Position numbers and translations under genes: made by a program. Below, piece after piece: positions 1 through 3,951 of a stretch of DNA of 7,091 nucleotides. Positions within the stretch are counted from its first letter, which is position 1. Every line of letters starts with the position of its first letter. The DNA lies in contig JABUSD010000148.1 of NCBI GenBank assembly GCA_021442845.1, positions 1 to 7,091 of the forward strand. The letters are read 5' to 3'. The stretch comes from Holdemanella sp. (GTDB lineage Bacteria; Bacillota_I; Bacilli_A; Erysipelotrichales; Erysipelotrichaceae). The notes beneath the pieces are model-generated. The model worked only from the letters and a program-made list of their open reading frames with translations. It did no database searches and was not told the origin of the DNA.

Positions 1-2
1 CT

Positions 3-68
3 TTTCTATTAATATCAATCTTATTAAATGATTTAGAAAAGTATTTAGATGAAAAGGAGAGGGAATAA
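3..68 (+). CDS. C-terminal end of an unidentified upstream gene (partial)
   Basis: An open frame enters the window at its left edge and runs for 21 codons to a TAA stop at 66-68. Its predicted end is FLLISILLNDLEKYLDEKERE: a short hydrophobic stretch followed by a charged, helix-prone tail, as at the C-terminus of a membrane or helical protein. The stop overlaps the next start as TAATG, the same junction seen between the zinc-ribbon and flavin reductase genes further down, which supports a real upstream operon member. The ribosome binding site of the next gene would lie within its last codons. The piece is too short to assign a family, and a 21-codon open frame can occur by chance in AT-rich DNA. 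Confidence 0.45.
   Translation, partial: FLLISILLNDLEKYLDEKERE
54..59 (+). promoter_or_regulatory. Shine-Dalgarno site of the glutaredoxin-like gene
   Basis: AAGGAG lies 8 bases before the ATG at 68. It is a near-perfect match to the 16S anti-Shine-Dalgarno sequence and supports this start. No convincing promoter is visible in the first 67 bases, so the gene is probably transcribed from further upstream. Confidence 0.8.
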
Positions 69-361
69 TGAAAGTATATGGAACACCCATCTGTATGCAC
101 TGCAGAAACTTTATGGCCATCAATAAAAGCCGTCATTTAAACCTGGAATATATCAATATTACCGAAAATACAAAAAATCTAAAGGAATATCTAGTGGTTC
201 GAGATACCCATGAAGCCTTCAAGGATATTCGTGGAAAAGAAAGAATTGGAATTCCTCTATTTGTTGAAGGGGATAAGATTACTATGGATATGGATGAAGC
301 TTTTTCGTGGATAGGACAGGAAAAAGTGAAAGAGGAAGAAATCATCGAAAAAGAGGATTAA
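68..361 (+). CDS. Glutaredoxin-related protein (CxxC thioredoxin fold)
   Basis: This 97-residue protein has the layout of a small glutaredoxin. A first beta strand (KVYGTPIC) leads into the redox motif C9-M-H-C12, and a conserved cis-proline region follows at GIP63LF, which in this fold packs against the active cysteines. It resembles the glutaredoxin-related group (COG4545) rather than classical CPYC glutaredoxins. Family knowledge suggests a cytoplasmic thiol-disulfide exchange or reductase role; the partner is unknown. Residues 86-97 form a very acidic tail (KVKEEEIIEKED) beyond the fold. There is no signal peptide. The next gene begins two bases after the stop, so the two are very likely co-transcribed. 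The fold assignment is confident; the substrate and reductant cannot be inferred. Confidence 0.82.
   Translation: MKVYGTPICMHCRNFMAINKSRHLNLEYINITENTKNLKEYLVVRDTHEAFKDIRGKERIGIPLFVEGDKITMDMDEAFSWIGQEKVKEEEIIEKED
352..357 (+). promoter_or_regulatory. Shine-Dalgarno site deciding the zinc-ribbon gene start
   Basis: AGAGGA lies 6 bases before the ATG at 364, inside the last codons of the glutaredoxin-like gene. It favours 364 over the in-frame upstream ATG at 307, which would overlap the previous gene by 55 bases and add a charged, unrelated 19-residue leader. Confidence 0.65.
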
Positions 362-363
362 AC

Positions 364-726
364 ATGTTTTTAATTATGGGTATAAATACAGAATCAAAGG
401 AATTAGACTTTAACCAGATGGTTATCTGTGATGAATGCAAAAGCTATGGAAGATATATCGTCTATATGACCTATTCTGTACTATCACTATTCTTTATTCC
501 TGCATTCAAGTGGAATAAGAAATATTATGTCAGAATGTCATGTTGTGATACTTTATATCAGCTACATGCACAGATTGGTAAACAGATAGAAGATGGAAAT
601 TCCATTACGATTCAAAAAGAGGATCTGACATTGATTAATAAGACAAAGAAAAACCATTGTTTAGATTGTGGATATATCCTGCAGGAAGACTTTGAATTTT
701 GTCCAAAGTGTGGAAGGAGATTATAA
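364..726 (+). CDS. Small zinc-ribbon protein with two cysteine clusters
   Basis: This is a 120-residue protein with two probable zinc sites. The N-terminal half carries C22-D-E-C25 and a later C60-C61 pair, separated by a hydrophobic stretch (about 32-47, MTYSVLSLFFIPAF) and a KWNKKYYVR segment. The C-terminal tail holds a textbook ribbon, C99-x2-C102 then C113-P-K-C116. I recognise the general family of zinc-ribbon-domain proteins found in Firmicutes, but its function is not established; protein or nucleic-acid binding are both possible. The hydrophobic stretch could be a buried strand pair or a short membrane contact. The start at 364 is chosen from the ribosome binding site and because an earlier ATG at 307 would overlap the preceding gene. 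Its TAA stop overlaps the next ATG by one base. Confidence 0.8.
   Translation: MFLIMGINTESKELDFNQMVICDECKSYGRYIVYMTYSVLSLFFIPAFKWNKKYYVRMSCCDTLYQLHAQIGKQIEDGNSITIQKEDLTLINKTKKNHCLDCGYILQEDFEFCPKCGRRL
714..719 (+). promoter_or_regulatory. Shine-Dalgarno site deciding the flavin reductase start
   Basis: AAGGAG lies 6 bases before the ATG at 726 and sits over the last Gly-Arg-Arg codons of the zinc-ribbon gene. It rules for 726 over the in-frame ATG at 699, which would add nine residues that do not belong to the flavin reductase fold. Confidence 0.85.
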
Positions 727-1283
727 TGAGAAAGAATTTTGGAGCGAAGCCATATACATACCCTCAGCCGGTATTTATTATTTCAACCTATGATGAAAAT
801 GGCATTGTTGATGCGATGAATGCTGCATGGGGAGGTATCATCGATACAAACCAGATTGCCATTGCCTTAAGTGCAGATCATAAGACAGTAAAGAATATCT
901 TGAAACAGAAAGCTTATACCATCAGTATGGCAACATCTGAATATGTAAAGGAATGTGATTATGTAGGTGTCGTATCTGCCAACAACAATCCCAATAAGAT
1001 GGCAAAAACACGATTTACCTATATACAATCTGATTTTGTGAATGCACCTATTATTGAACAGTTGCCAATGTGTTTGGAATGTAAAATGGTAAGCTATGAT
1101 ACAGAAAGTGAAATCATGATTGGTGAAATCATCAATGTATCCGCGGATGAATCGGTATTAACCGAGGGAAAGATTGATCCGTTTAAACTGCATCCAATCA
1201 CATTTGATCCATGTAACAATGGATATATTGAACTAGGAATGCGCGTAGGCAATGCCTTTAAAGATGGATTGGAATTAAAATGA
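726..1283 (+). CDS. Flavin reductase family protein (FMN-binding split barrel, flavoredoxin-like)
   Basis: This 185-residue protein fits the flavin-reductase-like split-barrel family in length and layout. The N-terminal strand PQPVFIISTYDENG is followed by the FMN-contact region DAMNAAWGG (29-37). A further conserved segment, ALSADHKTVKNI (47-58), matches the usual substrate/flavin loop that precedes the helix. The C-terminal part has the typical DPFKLHPITFDP element (151-162), followed by YIELGMRVGNAFKDGL. Family members bind FMN and either reduce it or carry electrons in the cytoplasm, often as homodimers. The electron donor and acceptor are not evident here. C116 and C119 (CLEC) could form an extra redox or metal pair, which is speculative. 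The gene is coupled to its neighbours on both sides: TAATG before it and ATGA after it. Confidence 0.85.
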   Translation: MRKNFGAKPYTYPQPVFIISTYDENGIVDAMNAAWGGIIDTNQIAIALSADHKTVKNILKQKAYTISMATSEYVKECDYVGVVSANNNPNKMAKTRFTYIQSDFVNAPIIEQLPMCLECKMVSYDTESEIMIGEIINVSADESVLTEGKIDPFKLHPITFDPCNNGYIELGMRVGNAFKDGLELK

Positions 1284-1897
1284 AAATCGTAAAGATTGTG
1301 ATAACGGGAGGACCGTGTGGAGGAAAATCCACAATTGTTCCTTTGATTAAGGAAGAAGTAGAAAAACTAGGCTTTTATGTCATTCAGATTCCGGAGACAG
1401 CCACCCAATTGATATTGAATGGAATTGCTCCCTGGACATGCAGGTCCAATCAGGAATACCATCTATATCAGATGATACTGCAGATGGAAAAGGAAAGAAT
1501 CTATGAAATGGCAGCATGTTCCATGCCATATGATAAGATTCTTATGATGTATGATCGGGGATTGATGGATAGTACGGTTTATATGAATGATGCGGAAAGT
1601 GAATGGGTATTCAACCAGTTAAATATGGATAAACCATCTGTATTCAATCGCTATGATGCCATCTTTCATTTAGAAACCTGTGCAAAAAGCCATCCTGAAT
1701 TCTATTCATTAGAAAACAATCCAGCCCGTATTGAAACGGTAGAGAAAGCTTGTGCAGTGGATGATAAGACAATCCAGGCATGGAATCAACATGATTCTCA
1801 TTATATTATTCCTGGATATGCAGATTTTAGGGAAAAGGCAGATGCTTTTATAAAAGTTTTATCCACTTATTTAAAGGAAAATAGTTATATTTGTTGA
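1280..1897 (+). CDS. P-loop NTPase of the AAA_28 / NadR-kinase-like type
   Basis: This is a 205-residue single-domain ATPase. Walker A is GGPCGGKST at residues 10-18, with K16 as the phosphate-binding lysine. PETAT (38-42) and the hydrophobic strand ending in YDRGLMD (91-97) follow; the DRG motif resembles the substrate/metal-binding element of nucleoside and nucleotide kinases. The lid-like segment N147-PARIET then EKACAVDD and the closing W169-NQHDSHYIIPGYADF are characteristic of the AAA_28 family, which is related to the NadR ribosylnicotinamide kinase domain. A small-molecule kinase or NTP-dependent switch role is likely, but the substrate is unknown. It starts within the previous gene (ATGA overlap) with only a weak GGA at 1271-1273, so translation probably depends on re-initiation. 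It ends in tandem stops, TGA then in-frame TAA at 1898-1900. Confidence 0.82.
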   Translation: MKIVKIVITGGPCGGKSTIVPLIKEEVEKLGFYVIQIPETATQLILNGIAPWTCRSNQEYHLYQMILQMEKERIYEMAACSMPYDKILMMYDRGLMDSTVYMNDAESEWVFNQLNMDKPSVFNRYDAIFHLETCAKSHPEFYSLENNPARIETVEKACAVDDKTIQAWNQHDSHYIIPGYADFREKADAFIKVLSTYLKENSYIC

Positions 1898-1916
1898 TAA
1901 TATTAAAGAAGAGTTT

Positions 1917-1921
1917 AGGAG
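1917..1921 (+). promoter_or_regulatory. Shine-Dalgarno site of the DUF2142 gene
   Basis: AGGAG lies 7 bases before the ATG at 1929 in the only sizeable gap of this gene run (1898-1928, 31 bases). No hairpin terminator is visible in that gap, so read-through from the upstream genes is expected. Confidence 0.75.
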
Positions 1922-1928
1922 TGATTAT

Positions 1929-3875
1929 ATGGACAATAAGAAAACCATAAAACAAGCACTGATTATCTTTGTGATTGTATTAGGATTAGGAATGTATCTA
2001 TATTCAAATATTCTAGGAAGAATCAATAATCTTACACAGGAAATTCCTAAAGAACAGGTAATGAATGTTGATTATGATATAGAAGGGATTTCAAAGAGTG
2101 ATGCTTGCTATCAAATGATTCAGAATACAATTCCCAATGTATATCAGGTTGAGATATCTTTAGATAAAACAGTGGATAAGGATATAAAAGGAAGTGTTTA
2201 TTATTCTTTAGAAAACGGCTTTAGTGAAGAATATAAAGATGATTTTATCATTGAAGAAGGAAAATCATCTGTAAAAATATCCATGCCAAAGATCTGTAAG
2301 GAAAGTATCCTTATTAAAACAGAGGAAAAGGTTTCGATAAATGGAGTTACTCTTAAAGGGAAAAGTGACGATTTTAGAAACAAGGCAAAATATATCTATT
2401 TAGGAGGTTTATTTGTCTTTGATCTGATTTTATGTATTCTATATGTCCTGTTTAATAAACAGATTGTTGATTTTAGTGAATCTATCAATAGACTGGATGC
2501 TGCTTTCAAAGATAAATTAGCAGGACTTAAATTAAATGTGATATCGTTCTATGCGATTGCTCTTGTCTGTATGGGATTGTTCTTATCCTTTAGTCTACCA
2601 ATTGGATTTGTTCCCGATGAAAGAACCCATTTTGACTGGATGACAAAATCAATTGGACTTGAAAATGCAGTGGATGCGTATGATCAGGCATCAAAAAAGG
2701 CTGTTGGAACAGCTGAAATCTATTATTGGGATGATAAGCTGGATGTAGAGGAGATTGAAAAGGCGGATACTATCTATTTTGATAAATCAGCGGATCATTT
2801 CAAGATTTCCCTTGGAACCCTTCGATATCTGCAGGTTATTCCAGGTTTTCTGATAGGATATCTTTTGAATCTTCCCGTATTATGGTGTCTACAGCTTGCG
2901 GAAATAGGTGCCTTGATTATCACATTAATTCTAGGTGTCATGACATTAAAGCTATTGCCAGTCAAAAGAGAATTGATGTGTATGATTCTATTATTACCGG
3001 TTACAATCCAGCAATGTGTATCCTTTAGTTATGATAGTTTAGTCATTTCACTAGCTTGTTTATTGATCGCATATATTCTAAATCTGAAATATGTAAAGGA
3101 AGAAGTGAAATGGAAGGAATTCTTCATAGTTGCCTTCTTATCCATTCTGATATTGTATCTCAAGATACCATATGGACTGGTTGGTATGCTGTTTATGATC
3201 ATTCCAAAGGAAAAGTTGAACCTGAAGATAAAATCATTGGATGTTGGAAGTCTATTAGGAAATACATGGATTCGTATATCCCTTGTGCTTCTTTGTATCA
3301 TCGTTATGGCAACTGGATTTATGGTTATCAATATGCGACCACTATTTATCACAAGAGCATTGGTATTGCATAATCCATCAATGTTTGCTCGCTTAATTGT
3401 GAATACACTACGTGGTGGCATGATGTATTACTTTACATCCTTTATCGGTAACTTTGGATGGTTAAAAACGCCAATGCCTGCAGGCGTCATCTATTTTACT
3501 ATTGTTGTGATGATTTTATTAGCCCTGTTATCTTCTGATAAATATAAGTCCATCACAAATAAGAATCGCTTCTGGATTGGATTTGCGCTATGTATCATGA
3601 TTCCAATTATCTTCTTAAGCATGATTGGGCATACCGCAAAAGCCGGTGTTACATTTACAAGTGTACAGCAGGTTTTGAATGTCTATAAGGAAATAGATAG
3701 GATTGAAGGGGTCCAGGGACGCTATTTTACGCCAATCGCATTTTCAATGCTGTTATTCTTTGATGGCATTGTATCGATTAAGAACAATCGTCTATATATT
3801 TTACAGGCAATCTACTATATCGTTATCTTTTCAATGACGATTTTTACCGTATTAAATAAATTCTGGATTCTATAG
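1929..3875 (+). CDS. DUF2142-family polytopic membrane protein
   Basis: This 648-residue membrane protein has one N-terminal membrane helix (about 9-27), then a roughly 125-residue polar domain (28-153), then many hydrophobic helices. Likely helices lie near 155-175, 204-226, 301-340 (one or two), 347-384 (two), 398-425 (one or two), 448-468, 516-535, 547-567, 600-615 and 622-642. The DUF2142 signatures are clear: VPDERTHFDW (228-237) just after a membrane helix, SFSYDSLVISLA (365-376), and EGVQGRYFTPIAF (593-605). As I recall, this family is grouped with GT-C-type membrane glycosyltransferases; if so, D230/E231 on the outer face could be the catalytic acids, and the topology predicted here places them outside. 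Substrate and reaction are unknown. No surface-polysaccharide genes are beside it. The TAG stop lies inside a terminator hairpin. Confidence 0.82.
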   Translation: MDNKKTIKQALIIFVIVLGLGMYLYSNILGRINNLTQEIPKEQVMNVDYDIEGISKSDACYQMIQNTIPNVYQVEISLDKTVDKDIKGSVYYSLENGFSEEYKDDFIIEEGKSSVKISMPKICKESILIKTEEKVSINGVTLKGKSDDFRNKAKYIYLGGLFVFDLILCILYVLFNKQIVDFSESINRLDAAFKDKLAGLKLNVISFYAIALVCMGLFLSFSLPIGFVPDERTHFDWMTKSIGLENAVDAYDQASKKAVGTAEIYYWDDKLDVEEIEKADTIYFDKSADHFKISLGTLRYLQVIPGFLIGYLLNLPVLWCLQLAEIGALIITLILGVMTLKLLPVKRELMCMILLLPVTIQQCVSFSYDSLVISLACLLIAYILNLKYVKEEVKWKEFFIVAFLSILILYLKIPYGLVGMLFMIIPKEKLNLKIKSLDVGSLLGNTWIRISLVLLCIIVMATGFMVINMRPLFITRALVLHNPSMFARLIVNTLRGGMMYYFTSFIGNFGWLKTPMPAGVIYFTIVVMILLALLSSDKYKSITNKNRFWIGFALCIMIPIIFLSMIGHTAKAGVTFTSVQQVLNVYKEIDRIEGVQGRYFTPIAFSMLLFFDGIVSIKNNRLYILQAIYYIVIFSMTIFTVLNKFWIL

Positions 3876-3896
3876 AGAAGCAATGCTTCTCTTTTT
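3874..3896 (+). terminator. Rho-independent terminator ending the upstream gene run
   Basis: AGAGAAGC (3874-3881) pairs perfectly with GCTTCTCT (3885-3892) across an AAT loop, followed by a T run ending at 3896. The 8-bp stem takes in the last two bases of the DUF2142 stop codon. It separates the upstream genes from smc-ftsY. Confidence 0.88.
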
Positions 3897-3899
3897 ATA

Positions 3900-3928
3900 T
3901 GGAATGTTCTTTTTGTTTTCTGTATAAT
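3900..3928 (+). promoter_or_regulatory. Probable sigma-A-type promoter for smc-ftsY
   Basis: A perfect -10 hexamer, TATAAT, stands at 3923-3928, just downstream of the terminator. The best-spaced -35 candidate (TGGAAT at 3900-3905, 17-base spacer) is a poor match to TTGACA. Transcription would start near 3935, leaving a leader of about 17 bases before the smc ATG at 3952. The location between a terminator and a ribosome binding site supports it, but the weak -35 keeps confidence moderate. Confidence 0.6.
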
Positions 3929-3941
3929 GAAAGATACGGAT

Positions 3942-3945
3942 GAGG
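3942..3945 (+). promoter_or_regulatory. Shine-Dalgarno site deciding the smc start
   Basis: GAGG (within TGAGGT) lies 6 bases before the ATG at 3952. The alternative in-frame ATG at 3940 overlaps this site, has no ribosome binding site of its own, and would begin only about 5 bases after the predicted transcription start. Confidence 0.75.
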
Positions 3946-3951
3946 TTAAGT

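Noticed and set aside
1..67. Possible promoter before the glutaredoxin-like gene (TTATTA and TATTTA elements)
   Set aside because: Both hexamers are weak and the spacing is about 15 bases. The AT-rich stretch is better explained as the end of an upstream gene.
307..363. Upstream in-frame start for the zinc-ribbon gene
   Set aside because: It would overlap the glutaredoxin-like gene by 55 bases and add a charged, unrelated leader; the ATG at 364 has a well-spaced AGAGGA.
699..725. Upstream in-frame start for the flavin reductase gene
   Set aside because: The AAGGAG at 714-719 points to the ATG at 726, and the added residues come from reading zinc-ribbon codons in another frame.
3056..3373. 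A 105-codon + strand open frame inside the DUF2142 gene
   Set aside because: It is out of frame with a well-supported membrane protein, has no family resemblance, and its composition looks like a frame-shifted reading of that gene.
3029..3421. Minus-strand open frame opposite the DUF2142 gene
   Set aside because: It has no recognisable domain and no ribosome binding context, and lies entirely within a confident gene.
3940..3951. Upstream in-frame start for smc
   Set aside because: It overlaps the only plausible Shine-Dalgarno site and lies too close to the predicted transcription start; SMC proteins normally begin at the MFLKRIEL-type strand.
3897..3951. Riboswitch or small RNA upstream of smc
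   Set aside because: The gap is only about 55 bases, is filled by a promoter and ribosome binding site, and shows no further stable hairpin.
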